A DNA stretch of 64,000 bases from Idiomarina sp. A28L (GTDB taxonomy: Bacteria > Pseudomonadota > Gammaproteobacteria > Enterobacterales > Alteromonadaceae): positions 1 to 64,000 of the forward strand of contig NZ_AFPO01000021.1 of NCBI RefSeq assembly GCF_000218785.1, read 5' to 3'. Positions 55,629 through 64,000 of the stretch are shown in pieces (position 1 is the first letter of the stretch; each line of letters opens with the position of its first letter). The notes under the pieces were generated by a model. The model saw only the letters and a list, made by a program, of their open reading frames with translations, searched no databases and was not told the origin of the DNA. The position numbers were made by a program, and so were the translations under genes.

Positions 55629-56618
55629 TTAACAACATATCAACTGCACTCTTAAGCTTTCTCTATTTTTACAAAAGTTGGCTTTGTCTAGATAATCATG
55701 AATGCTTTTTCTTTCCCACTGTAAAAAAAAATCCTGAATTTTTTCTATATCGAGATCTAGCGGGTTAGTTGATACTGTTAAGTAGAATGGTGAAGCAGAA
55801 AAATCGGTATCAAAATAACCAGCAACAATAGGTAAATCAAAAGCAACATAGTCTCTGACCTTCAATGCTGACCCCTCTGAAAGACCTGACCTGTAAAAAG
55901 CTAAAGTACCTATTGCAAAATCCATTTCTGACATTAAATTGAAATAATCAGTGCCGTCTAAAATCCCATGAAAAACAATATTATGACAATTGAAATTTAG
56001 CGGTCTTGAAATGTTTCCAACAACATGAAAATTAAACATTGGCAAAGCCTTCACAAACTCATAGAAAATATCAACGCCCTGCCATTTTTGATTTTCATTG
56101 CCGACGAAAACAATATCTCTTCCTCTAGGCAACTTCTTTTTTGACCCAAGTTTCTTTAAGCAATTAGGAAACACATAGTTAAATTTTGAAGAATTTTGGT
56201 ATCTACTCTTAAGCTCTTCAGTAACAAAAAATACTTTATCAGCATTTTTCAATAAAGAGTCTTTAAACAATAAAAATAGTATTTTTTGGAATATACTGAG
56301 CGTTGAGGCTTCTTTTGATATATCAGCATTGACTTCGTAACTATATTTTCTTAATCGAGAAAAAACACCAAACAGGGGTAAAGACACAGTTTGCCTTATG
56401 TACACAAAGCTATCAGAGCTACAGCGAAACAAAAAAAATTTTATAAAGGTATAATATCTGTACAAATACTTGATTATGGCTCCATAACCACATAGATCAT
56501 TTACAACCAAAACTTCAATACCTGTATTTCGCCATTCATTAACCTGCTCTTCGATTTTTTTTCGAACACCTATATGGTGTTTACATATAAATGAAATGTA
56601 AATAACTTTTTTCACCAC
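55629..56618 (-). CDS. Glycosyltransferase, GT-B type
   Basis: A 329-residue protein with a hydrophobic N-terminal strand (KKVIYISFICKHHIGVRKK), NADISKEASTLS in the middle, and a nucleotide-sugar half with GRDIVFVGNENQKWQGVDIFYEF and VRDYVAFDLPIVAGYFDT. These resemble GT4 enzymes, with a weak E-x7-E-like region (SEGSALKVRDYVAF). Tandem GTG GTG starts at 56618; no ATG nearby. The C-terminus ends at LRVQLICC and may be shortened. AT-rich like wzy. Confidence 0.7.
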   Translation of the reverse strand: MVKKVIYISFICKHHIGVRKKIEEQVNEWRNTGIEVLVVNDLCGYGAIIKYLYRYYTFIKFFLFRCSSDSFVYIRQTVSLPLFGVFSRLRKYSYEVNADISKEASTLSIFQKILFLLFKDSLLKNADKVFFVTEELKSRYQNSSKFNYVFPNCLKKLGSKKKLPRGRDIVFVGNENQKWQGVDIFYEFVKALPMFNFHVVGNISRPLNFNCHNIVFHGILDGTDYFNLMSEMDFAIGTLAFYRSGLSEGSALKVRDYVAFDLPIVAGYFDTDFSASPFYLTVSTNPLDLDIEKIQDFFLQWERKSIHDYLDKANFCKNRESLRVQLICC

Positions 56619-56624
56619 TTTTCA

Positions 56625-57164
56625 AGTTCCGCCTTCTTAATTACTAACATTCCCAAAAATGAATCTACTCTAAATTTGACTGAAATCCCCGCTATTTAAA
56701 AAATGACCAGCCCAGTGCTAATAAATTTTGGAGGCTGTGTCTCGCAAACTTCTTTGTCTTGAGCAAGTATTTCAGGATAGTATTTAGTCTCACACAAGCA
56801 CATCAAAAGGGTATATTGTTACCGATGTAATAAACCCACTTTTGTGCAATAAAAACAAGGACCTGAATAACCCGAGTTACTAAGAATAGTTTCTAGTGTC
56901 CGTAAATCATAATCAAACTTGAACTGATAGGATTATTATCTTTAATCTTATCAACTGGGCGGTTTTAAAATAACTTTAAACTTGTTTACCCTACTGTTCA
57001 AAAAAAACAACATGTTCGAACACAATATCTTTCTAGGTCAATATGTCACCATCTTTGATTACTTAATTATGTATTTCATCAAGCTGCATATGCTCGCCGG
57101 CTAATAAGATAAAAATACAACTATAAACCAGAAGTTTCGGCTTCAGATGGGTGACTGTTTTCTA
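56625..57164 (-). pseudogene. Probable decayed methyltransferase gene
   Basis: No open frame, but minus-strand pieces in different frames read AGEHMQLDEIH, DGDIL, DIVFEHV, FDYDLRTLETILSNSGYSGP and FRVDSFLGMLVIKKAELEK. The order EHV then Y-D-x-x-T-L-x-x-I-L-x-x-S-G-Y and a final strand follows class I SAM-dependent methyltransferases. Frameshifts and stops separate the pieces. The identification is weak. Confidence 0.3.
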
Positions 57165-58592
57165 TCATCTTTTAAACAACTTGTTGATACAAAAAGCAGA
57201 ACCTTCTAGAAGTTGCCTTTTATAGGCGAACAGCGAAGCCACTAACACTAAAAAATAGAAAAACACTACAAATGAAAGGCGTTCTATTGCAATCGTGTTA
57301 AAAAACACACTAAATATAATCAACACTATCACAAAGACATACATGCGCCGCCGTTCAAAACTTTCCCATAACCTTGAACTAGCTTCTGTTCTTATAATAA
57401 AAAACACCATAAAAGCGATAGCAGATGCCATTGCCGCGCCTGCGGCCCCATAAGTCGGAATTAGATACCAGTTACCAATCGCATTGACAATTAACGCTAA
57501 AATAGCGGCTAACAACGAAAACATAGATCTGCGCTTTATGCCTATACCTATTCCCGTCGCTTCCGATAGCGTGTAAAGCAAGGGGTAGGCCATCGCTGCC
57601 AACAAGATATATGGCACTAACATATACTCTGGCGGTAATAGATAAGCCACCACCCAAGAAAACATTCCCGCCAATGACCAAATCGCCACAACAGCGAGTG
57701 TTACGTAATCAATCACATGTTTTATTTTTTGTGGGTTTACGCCTTCTGCCACCCATTTGTAAACAACTGGCACCCAAATAGTTGAAAAAATCGCTTGAAA
57801 GACTAAAGCCGCACCTCCGAATGTAATCGCAACAGCATAAATCCCTAGTTCTTCAAACCCAGATAGCGCTCGCAAAAACAACTTATCCATGATGGTCAAA
57901 CCCCAAAATGCTAAGCCACTGCCAATTAAGGGGATTGCATAACGAATCATCTGTGACTGTTTGGCTTTGTCGATAATAGCATTTAAAGCTGGCAACCAAT
58001 CTTTACGCGTGGTCCATGCATAAATCAAAAACACCGCCAGCAAAGATAAAAAGTTAGCCATGATCAGATTATCAAAAACCGCGTCTGCACCTAGCCAAAC
58101 ATAACCTAGGACGATCTGTAAAAACAGTAATTTTGGTAATAACTGGCTCATTGAATATTCGAAGCCGCGCTCCTGCATGCGCAAAATCAAACCCAAAAAG
58201 CGCGAGCCAAACGACAACAGAATCGAGGCGTATAGTAAAACCGTTAAAAACAGCGAATCAATACCAAACAACAATAACGATGGCGACCAAGGACTGAATA
58301 CCAAGCCTGCTAACACTAACAATAAAATCACAAACCCGGGTATGAACACCGCTTTCAGCAGGCCTGCTTTATCTTCTACTTCATGGAACTCACGCACATA
58401 GGCTTTGTCTAGTCCCAAGCTGAAAAGTAACAAGGCAAAACTCACTGCCACCTGCAACATCGTCAAACGCCCAATGTCCTCCGGCGAAAAAAACCACGCC
58501 ACAATCGGCAAAGTAATCAACCCCAACGCCGCTCCGCCTATCGGCCCAACAGAAAAAGCTAATACTTTACGGGCATTCATTTTGCGAAACAT
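57165..58592 (-). CDS. wzx: Wzx-like polysaccharide flippase (MATE/PST family)
   Basis: Moves lipid-linked repeat units across the inner membrane. 475 residues with about 12-14 hydrophobic helices. The start MFRKMNARKVLAFSVGPIGGAALGLITLPIVAWFFSPEDIGRL has the PST flippase pattern (SPEDIGRLTMLQV), and NWYLIPTYGAAGAAMASAIAF is the conserved late segment. ATG 58592 overlaps the GT4 gene end by 26 bases; an ATG at 58580 is possible. Confidence 0.88.
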   Translation of the reverse strand: MFRKMNARKVLAFSVGPIGGAALGLITLPIVAWFFSPEDIGRLTMLQVAVSFALLLFSLGLDKAYVREFHEVEDKAGLLKAVFIPGFVILLLVLAGLVFSPWSPSLLLFGIDSLFLTVLLYASILLSFGSRFLGLILRMQERGFEYSMSQLLPKLLFLQIVLGYVWLGADAVFDNLIMANFLSLLAVFLIYAWTTRKDWLPALNAIIDKAKQSQMIRYAIPLIGSGLAFWGLTIMDKLFLRALSGFEELGIYAVAITFGGAALVFQAIFSTIWVPVVYKWVAEGVNPQKIKHVIDYVTLAVVAIWSLAGMFSWVVAYLLPPEYMLVPYILLAAMAYPLLYTLSEATGIGIGIKRRSMFSLLAAILALIVNAIGNWYLIPTYGAAGAAMASAIAFMVFFIIRTEASSRLWESFERRRMYVFVIVLIIFSVFFNTIAIERLSFVVFFYFLVLVASLFAYKRQLLEGSAFCINKLFKR

Positions 58593-59781
58593 CTTCTAAA
58601 GCTATTTCGTCATTCTTTCTGCTAAAGAATACACTTCGATACAACTTTGTTAACTGCTCAGCCACCGCTTCCCCTGAAAAACGAGCTCTAGCGTGTTTTG
58701 ATATTTCAACTGGGTCATAGTTCGCAATATTTTGTGCAAGTTGAAACATAGCTTGCCCGAGAGCTTGTGGTTCTTTTATCGGCACCAATATCCCATCTGC
58801 TTCGGTCACGATGCATTCCGGCCCACCGCAACGTGTGGCAATAACAGGCACCCCTGCCATCAATGCTTCTGCTGCGACTACACCAAAGGTTTCATAATGA
58901 CTAGACACAACCATCACATCGACCTCTTCAAGCAGGCCTGGTACCGCAGCTGGTGGAACCATACCGAGGAAACGAACCTTATCTGCAATACCTAAATATT
59001 GAGTTTGTTGTTCAAGATTGGTACGAAGTGCCCCATCACCAGCTAACCACAACTCGGACTGCAGCTTATCTTCGACTACTTGCTTAAACGCATTAATCAA
59101 ATCAGCTTGCCCCTTATTATCATTCATCATGGCTAGGTTTAAAAAACGTATCGAGCGGGATTGTGTATCACGCGGTGATGGTTGATTAAACCTATCTGCA
59201 ACCATATTTGGGATCCACGTCCATTGTCCACGTGTGTGAGGGATTTGTGTTTCTAATAAACTACTTAATTCAGGGCTGACCGCAATACATTTTTTTGCTT
59301 GCGTAAAAGCCTTTTTTGCCAACTTCACTTGCCAAGATGCATAGAGTTTCCTTGCAAAACCGCTACTATGTTCTGTGACAATAAAAGGAATTTTTAATTC
59401 ATGTGATAATTCTGCAGCAACAGCGCCAGCGTAAATCGCAGAATGCGCATGGATAATGTCTGGCTTGCCCTGTTCTGCAATATAACGTTTGATTAATCTC
59501 TTCGCCAACCATTTAAATAAAATGTAATTTCCATACGGCAAGCGCGGTAAAAATGCATACAAAGGATGGCGATAAGTGGGCATGCCATCATCCAATTCAA
59601 AGTTTAAGGAGAACTTGGCGTTTGTTTTTTTAAATAAAGTTCTAAGCGTTTCAAGTTGTGGCGCAATAACGCCAACGTGATGGCCATGCTTTTGCAAAGC
59701 CAACCCCTGATCGCGAAAAAATACACCGGTTACATCTGATGGGTGCTTTGGATACCAAGAAGGTAAGATTAGAATGTGCAT
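58567..59781 (-). CDS. Glycosyltransferase family 4
   Basis: GT-B transferase of 404 residues. N-terminal domain starts HILILPSWYPKHPSDVTGVFFRDQ and has HAHSAIYAGAV. The C-terminal domain holds LNLAMMNDNKGQADLINAF, WLAGDGALRTNLE and the E-x7-E motif in ETFGVVAAEALMAGVPVIATRCGG. A complete family member. It overlaps wzx and starts 3 bases past the FAD-oxidoreductase stop, so it is in the same transcript. Confidence 0.9.
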   Translation of the reverse strand: MHILILPSWYPKHPSDVTGVFFRDQGLALQKHGHHVGVIAPQLETLRTLFKKTNAKFSLNFELDDGMPTYRHPLYAFLPRLPYGNYILFKWLAKRLIKRYIAEQGKPDIIHAHSAIYAGAVAAELSHELKIPFIVTEHSSGFARKLYASWQVKLAKKAFTQAKKCIAVSPELSSLLETQIPHTRGQWTWIPNMVADRFNQPSPRDTQSRSIRFLNLAMMNDNKGQADLINAFKQVVEDKLQSELWLAGDGALRTNLEQQTQYLGIADKVRFLGMVPPAAVPGLLEEVDVMVVSSHYETFGVVAAEALMAGVPVIATRCGGPECIVTEADGILVPIKEPQALGQAMFQLAQNIANYDPVEISKHARARFSGEAVAEQLTKLYRSVFFSRKNDEIALEDVSQNECP

Positions 59782-59784
59782 AAG

Positions 59785-60903
59785 TTATTTATCTTTTTTT
59801 AGTGTTACAGGCAACTTCAAAGCTAACTGCCTTGCAGTTGTCCATTTGCCGCCGAATACGGTTATTAGATTTTTGTTTTGTTGTATGGCGTATTCACGAG
59901 TGGCTTTGGTTGGGTTATCGGTGCTTTTGATGAGCGGGCGCACACCTGCAAAGCTTTGCACGATATTTTGTTTGTTAATGGGCGTTTTGAAATAGTGGTT
60001 GTAGGCGTTGATTAGGTAGTCTATTTCTTGTTCGCTGGGTTGTATGTTGTCGTTTATCGTTTGACGCTGTTCTGTTGTGCCGATTAGAGTTTTGCCTTGA
60101 TAGGGTAAAACGAAGAACATACGGCGTTCGTTGAGGATTTCGAGGAAGTAGCCAAACTTTTCATTAGTTTTGTTTGAGATTCCCGCCGACGCAGGAATGA
60201 CGTTGCTTTCTACGAGTATGTGACTGCCGCTTACTAGGTCTAGGGTGTAGTTTGATTTTATGTTGCTTTCTTTGAGTAGTTGTTCTGCCCATGGGCCTGC
60301 GATATTGATTATTTTGTCGAAGCTATTTGTTGTGCCATCGGCAAGAGTTAGGTTGCCTTGTATGTCGATTTTGGTGACTTCGGTGTGCTCTTTTATAATC
60401 AGGCTTGGTTGTTTTTTGGCTTGTTCGAGTGCCCAGAGACCTAATTGGTAGTCGTCCATTTGACCGTCATAATAGCTGAATCCTTTGACTAGGTTTTCGG
60501 TTTTGAGTTCTGGGCAGGCCTGGTGGATTTGCTGTTGGGTTAAGCTTTGGTGTTGGCCGATATTTTTTCTTCCGGCTAATAAGTCATAAAGCCATAGGCC
60601 GAGTTTGTAAATCCACGCTGGACGGCGATTGTTTTGATAAATAGGGATGTAGAGTTTTAACGGTTGCGCTAAATGTGGTGCTTGCTGTATCCACCATTGG
60701 CGTTCTTTTAAGGCTTCTTTGACGAGACGAAATTCAAAGTTTTCTAAATAACGTAGTCCGCCATGCAGTAATTTGGAGGAAGCCGACGAGGTTTGTTGCA
60801 TAACCTTGCCTTTTTCAAATAGTGTAACGCTATGCCCTTGCTTGAGCAATTCCCAAGCGGTCATAATGCCATTAATGCCTCCGCCGATTACTGCGATGTT
60901 CAT
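59785..60903 (-). CDS. FAD-dependent oxidoreductase (glycerol-3-phosphate dehydrogenase-like)
   Basis: DAO-family flavoprotein of 372 residues. The FAD motif IGGGINGIMTAWELLKQGHSVTLFEKG is at 6-33. LLHGGLRYLENFEFRLVKEALKERQWW matches GlpD-type enzymes, and GVRPLIKSTDNPTKATREY and FGGKWTTARQLA match the GlpD C-terminal FAD loop. It lacks the long GlpD C-terminal domain. It is an odd member of a sugar locus; oxidation of a glycerol-phosphate or a sugar substituent is possible. Codons at 60176-60202 encode NVIPASAGIS, a translated interspersed repeat. Confidence 0.8.
   Translation of the reverse strand: MNIAVIGGGINGIMTAWELLKQGHSVTLFEKGKVMQQTSSASSKLLHGGLRYLENFEFRLVKEALKERQWWIQQAPHLAQPLKLYIPIYQNNRRPAWIYKLGLWLYDLLAGRKNIGQHQSLTQQQIHQACPELKTENLVKGFSYYDGQMDDYQLGLWALEQAKKQPSLIIKEHTEVTKIDIQGNLTLADGTTNSFDKIINIAGPWAEQLLKESNIKSNYTLDLVSGSHILVESNVIPASAGISNKTNEKFGYFLEILNERRMFFVLPYQGKTLIGTTEQRQTINDNIQPSEQEIDYLINAYNHYFKTPINKQNIVQSFAGVRPLIKSTDNPTKATREYAIQQNKNLITVFGGKWTTARQLALKLPVTLKKDK
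60176..60202. repeat. In-frame ATTCC-GGAAT interspersed repeat
   Basis: GAGATTCCCGCCGACGCAGG then AATGACG: the arms ATTCCCGC and GCAGGAAT pair at 7 of 8. This matches the common CGTCATTCC...GGAATCTC dispersed palindrome and encodes NVIPASAGIS inside the FAD oxidoreductase. Confidence 0.6.
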
Positions 60904-61997
60904 GCAAAATATTCTTTGATTGCCGCAACCACTTGACCTAAGTCTTCTTCGTTTAGGTGTTCGCCAATAGGTAAGCTGAGTAGCATAGTATCGGTTTTAT
61001 TAGCAAACAGATCTTCACTCGCTTGATTGATGTAGTCGTAAGCTTTTAGCTTGGGTAATGAAAGCGGGTAATGTACGCCAGTTTGTATGCCTTTATCCCC
61101 CAAAAACTTAGCCAGATCATCACGCTGTTCGGTACGTATGACGAATAAATGATAAACCTGTTTTGCCCAGTCTTGTCTAACGGGTAAGGTGATTTTCTGG
61201 ATATCTTTTAAATGCGCAAGATAGTAATCGGCTACGGCAATGCGTTTCCGTGTCCATTCCGGTAAGTATTTGAGTTTAACTGACAAAATAGCTGCTTGTA
61301 GCCCATCTAAGCGCGAGTTACGCCCTTCGAATTCGTGATCGTATTTGGCGATGCGACCGTGGTTGGCAATCATGCGGGATTTTCTGGCGAGTTCAGCATT
61401 GTTGGTGGTGATTGCGCCGCCATCCCCATATGCACCTAGGTTTTTACCAGGGTAGAAACTGAAGGTGGCGATGTCGCCAATTGAGCCGATTCGTTTGCCT
61501 TTGTATTCTGCACCGTGTGATTGAGCACAGTCTTCAATAATGTATAACCCGTGTTGGTCGGCTAGCGTTTGTAGCGCATCCATATCGCACGGGTGACCGT
61601 AAAGATGGACGGCGATTATGGCTTTTGTTTTTGGTGTTATGCGTTTTTTGGAATCCTCAATCGAGATGACGTATGATTGCGGATCACAATCCGCAAACAC
61701 GACTTTATGCCCTTGTCGGGTGACCGCTTCGGAGCTGGCAATAAACGAGTTTGCCGGTACGATAATTTCTGACCCTTGCGGTAGATTTAGGGCTTCAATC
61801 GCGATTTCAATCGCATCCGTGCCATTGGCTACACCGATACAGTGCTCAACTTGACTATAGCCGGCGAAATCTTGCTCGAACTGGTTAACGTATTCTCCGC
61901 CGATAAACGCGGATTTGGCAATCACGTCACGGATGGCGGTATCGATTTCTTGTTGAATGGTTTGGTATTGTGCCGCTAAATCTAAAAACTTAACCAT
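60900..61997 (-). CDS. DegT/DnrJ/EryC1/StrS sugar aminotransferase (WlbC/WbpE type)
   Basis: PLP aminotransferase of 365 residues acting on a 3-keto-uronate. Substrate segment ANGTDAIEIAIEALNLPQGSEIIVPANSF, DCAQSHGAEYKG for PLP phosphate and ring contacts, and SFYPGKNLGAYGDGGA with the PLP lysine. Following wlbB- and wlbA-like genes with 8-base overlap, it should aminate UDP-3-keto-GlcNAcA to the 3-amino-uronate. Four-base overlap with the oxidoreductase downstream. Confidence 0.92.
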   Translation of the reverse strand: MVKFLDLAAQYQTIQQEIDTAIRDVIAKSAFIGGEYVNQFEQDFAGYSQVEHCIGVANGTDAIEIAIEALNLPQGSEIIVPANSFIASSEAVTRQGHKVVFADCDPQSYVISIEDSKKRITPKTKAIIAVHLYGHPCDMDALQTLADQHGLYIIEDCAQSHGAEYKGKRIGSIGDIATFSFYPGKNLGAYGDGGAITTNNAELARKSRMIANHGRIAKYDHEFEGRNSRLDGLQAAILSVKLKYLPEWTRKRIAVADYYLAHLKDIQKITLPVRQDWAKQVYHLFVIRTEQRDDLAKFLGDKGIQTGVHYPLSLPKLKAYDYINQASEDLFANKTDTMLLSLPIGEHLNEEDLGQVVAAIKEYFA

Positions 61998-62478
61998 CTG
62001 GTTTTAAATCCTTTATTTTCTGGGCCGGGTTACCGGCATATATGCCTGGCTGGGTTATATTCTTAGTGACCACTGCACCTGCACCGATGACAACATAGTC
62101 GCAAATTTCAACTGGTAGAATGGTAGCATTGCTTCCAATAGATACATGGTTACCAATTTTGGTGCTTTTCCAAAGCATGGTATCGCCGCGAGCCGGACCA
62201 CCTTTTGCGAATATATCATTAATGAACATTACACCATGACCAATAAAGCAGTCATCACCGATACTGACTAGCTCGCAAACAAATACATGCGACTGTACAC
62301 GCGTGCGCTGGCCAATTTTGACTTCTTTTTGAATCTCTACAAACGGGCCGATAAATGCTCTATCACCGATTTCGCAACCGTAGAGATTCACCGGTTGTAC
62401 AACTGTGACGTTTTCCCCAAAAACCACGTCATCACGAATTGAAACGCTTTTTAGATTAGGCTGGTTCATTTGTTGCAT
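61990..62478 (-). CDS. Left-handed beta-helix N-acetyltransferase (WlbB/WbpD type)
   Basis: Acetylates the 3-amino group of the UDP-amino-uronate. 162 residues with hexapeptide repeats (IRDDVVFGENVTVVQPVNLYGCEIGDRAFIGPFVEIQ), the loop HGVMFINDIFAKGG and a C-terminal GAGAVVTKNITQPGIYAGNPAQKI. The ATG at 62478 overlaps the upstream stop as TAATG; the frame extends 7 codons further only from a TTG. ATG 62469 is also possible. Confidence 0.9.
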   Translation of the reverse strand: MQQMNQPNLKSVSIRDDVVFGENVTVVQPVNLYGCEIGDRAFIGPFVEIQKEVKIGQRTRVQSHVFVCELVSIGDDCFIGHGVMFINDIFAKGGPARGDTMLWKSTKIGNHVSIGSNATILPVEICDYVVIGAGAVVTKNITQPGIYAGNPAQKIKDLKPDG

Positions 62479-63536
62479 TATTTTTGACCAAGACGACAAT
62501 GTTTAGGTTTAAAGCGTAAAAAGACTTCTTTTTTGGTTTCAATTGACTCGTAAATGGCATTGATCAGCTCAAGACTTTTTCTACCTTGTAATCCATCAAC
62601 CAAGTGTTTTTTGTTGTTTAGAATCGAGTCTACAACATGGTCATAATAAGCCTGGTGTCCAAAGCCGTAGACATTCGGTGGATTAACAGAATATTTTTCC
62701 ATCACATCCGAATCACCTTCTTGCTCTTCGGTAAAGTTCCAAACTTTCATTTGATTAACGGCAAAGCCGCCGATTTCAACTGTACCTGTTTCGCCTAATA
62801 CGGATAATGAACCTTCTAGATCTTTTGGGCGCACCGCTGTGGTGGCTTCAATAATGCCTAATGCTCCGTTTCTAAAACGCAAGTTTACGATTGCAGTGTC
62901 TTCCGCTTCAATTTTAGCCAAGGCGGTTGAACTCATCGCATGAACACTTTCGACTTCGCCCATCATCCACTCTAACAGATCAACATGATGACTGGCTTGG
63001 TTGGTTAATACGCCACCATCCAACGCCCAGGTACCACGCCATGGATCTTGATCGTAATAAGCTTGTGGACGACACCAACGAACGCGCACCGTTCCTAAAA
63101 TCAGTTTACCAAAGCGTCCTGCCTCTATGGCTTCTCTGGCTTTAACTACCGGTACGTTGAAGCGGTTTTGTTTAACTACAAATAATTTGACACCTGCTTC
63201 ATCGCAGGCCTTGATCATGGCATCTGCATCATCAAGTGTTAGGGCCATTGGTTTTTCTACCACAATGTGTTTGTTATGTTTTGCTATTTCAATGACGTGC
63301 TTGGCGTGATAACCACTTTCGGTTAAAACCGTGACAACGTCTATGTCGGTTTGAGCAAGCATTTCATTCATGTCTGTAAAGTACGGCACACCGAATTGTT
63401 CGCCAATTTTTTTTGCTTTTTCTTCTACAATGTCGCAGACGGCAACCAGCTTTGCCTTTTCAATCTTACCATGGCCTAATAATTCTGAGTGGCGCTTGGC
63501 AATACGCCCACAACCTAATAATGCAAATTTCATCAT
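62478..63536 (-). CDS. Gfo/Idh/MocA oxidoreductase (WlbA/WbpB type)
   Basis: NAD-dependent enzyme that oxidises C3 of UDP-GlcNAcA. FALLGCGRIAKRHSELL is the dinucleotide site at the N-terminus, VEKPMALTLDDADAMI carries the conserved EKP lysine, and GGVLTNQASHHVDLLEWMMGEVESV carries the family His/Asp pair. The ATG at 63536 (MMKFALLGCG) is the natural start; the frame opens 5 codons earlier at a TTG. First of wlbA-wlbB-wlbC. The UDP-GlcNAc 6-dehydrogenase that would feed it is not in the window. Confidence 0.9.
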   Translation of the reverse strand: MMKFALLGCGRIAKRHSELLGHGKIEKAKLVAVCDIVEEKAKKIGEQFGVPYFTDMNEMLAQTDIDVVTVLTESGYHAKHVIEIAKHNKHIVVEKPMALTLDDADAMIKACDEAGVKLFVVKQNRFNVPVVKAREAIEAGRFGKLILGTVRVRWCRPQAYYDQDPWRGTWALDGGVLTNQASHHVDLLEWMMGEVESVHAMSSTALAKIEAEDTAIVNLRFRNGALGIIEATTAVRPKDLEGSLSVLGETGTVEIGGFAVNQMKVWNFTEEQEGDSDVMEKYSVNPPNVYGFGHQAYYDHVVDSILNNKKHLVDGLQGRKSLELINAIYESIETKKEVFLRFKPKHCRLGQK

Positions 63537-63629
63537 ATTTTCATAATCCAATAACTAAAAATTAACAAACCCAAACCTCAACTCATAACTGCAACTTTCT
63601 CGCTACTAGTAATTTTTGTCTTCAACTGC

Positions 63630-64000
63630 TTATTCAGAAGCCGTTTCACGATGCTTACGCATCGTACTCAACACCAACACCAAAAACAAACTCAACATGC
63701 CACCGAGCACGGTACCTACAGCTGCTATCAGCGCGCGTTTAGGTTTCGCTTTTTGTTCAGGCACTACGGCAGGATCTATCACCCGAAATACATACTCGGG
63801 ACGTACGTTGGCGAGCATAATAGTTTGAGTTTGTTGTTCGAGTAACGAGGCATATACCTGCTGTGTGTTAGCTAACCGCGTATTGGCCATTTCACGCTCA
63901 ATAAAGGCAATGCTGCTTTGCGCTTCTTCCACATCGCGGCGACGCATTTCGTTATTAATATCTTCAATTAACCAATCGACCCATTGTTTGGCAACCACCG
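63630..64000 (-). CDS. Wzz-type chain-length determinant protein, C-terminal fragment cut by the window edge
   Basis: Only the last 122 or so codons are here; the gene continues beyond base 64000. A helical segment (EEAQSSIAFIEREMANTRLANTQQVYASLLEQQTQTIMLA) is followed by YVFRVIDPAVVPEQKAKPKR, the Pro-rich motif before the second membrane helix of Wzz proteins, then the helix ALIAAVGTVLGGMLSLFLVLVLS. Wzz sets polymer length with Wzy. 94 bases separate it from the wlbA gene. Confidence 0.85.
   Translation of the reverse strand, partial: VVAKQWVDWLIEDINNEMRRRDVEEAQSSIAFIEREMANTRLANTQQVYASLLEQQTQTIMLANVRPEYVFRVIDPAVVPEQKAKPKRALIAAVGTVLGGMLSLFLVLVLSTMRKHRETASE

Overview
This is about 64 kb of chromosome from a marine-type gammaproteobacterium. 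The SRP RNA core, glyA-nrdR-ribD-ribBA order, ytjB divergent from serB, holD-rimI pair, RF3, EttA and a yjb/gfc exopolysaccharide operon all fit Alteromonadales, most likely Idiomarinaceae. The family assignment is inference; no rRNA lies in the window.

Layout. 1-12.5 kb holds housekeeping genes: an S9 peptidase, 4.5S RNA, glyA-nrdR-ribD-ribBA, ettA, upp, a TacA/TacT-type toxin-antitoxin pair, tRNA-Trp and radA. 12.6-18.3 kb holds a three-gene metal-chelate ABC importer whose ATPase ends at a junction with a DUF4160 remnant, then DUF2442, serB/ytjB and a short TatD. 18.5-22.4 kb is a photoreactivation cluster: photolyase-like protein, DUF2256 zinc peptide, flavin reductase and Cry-DASH. 22.4-26.8 kb holds a PF10136 membrane protein, parD with a broken parE, and prfC. 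26.8-35.5 kb holds a 2037-residue surface protein fused to an outer-membrane barrel, rimI-holD, and a satD-DUF3307 operon behind three phased inverted repeats. 35.8-40.5 kb is a yjbF, fused yjbG-yjbH, yjbE-like operon.

From 40.7 kb to the right edge everything is on the minus strand and forms a surface-polysaccharide locus. It has export and assembly genes (Wza-like SLBB protein, Wzi, Wzz fragment), Wzx, Wzy, a PglC/WcaJ-type initiating transferase, a WbpM-type dehydratase, epimerases, three glycosyltransferases, a D-glucuronyl C5-epimerase-like protein and a WlbA-WlbB-WlbC module for a 2,3-diamino-uronic acid. Its middle (54.0-57.2 kb) is AT-rich and decayed, with IS3 and IS30 relics and a probable methyltransferase relic.

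A second layer is unusual. Five long nested palindromes in two sequence classes share a two-hairpin core but have arms unique to each site. Short palindromic repeats also sit in frame inside a permease gene, the Cry-DASH gene, an epimerase gene and an FAD-oxidoreductase gene. The best candidate for a poorly described system is satD-DUF3307: a cyclase-like/HTH protein, a His/Asp-rich membrane protein and a 28-bp-phased operator array.
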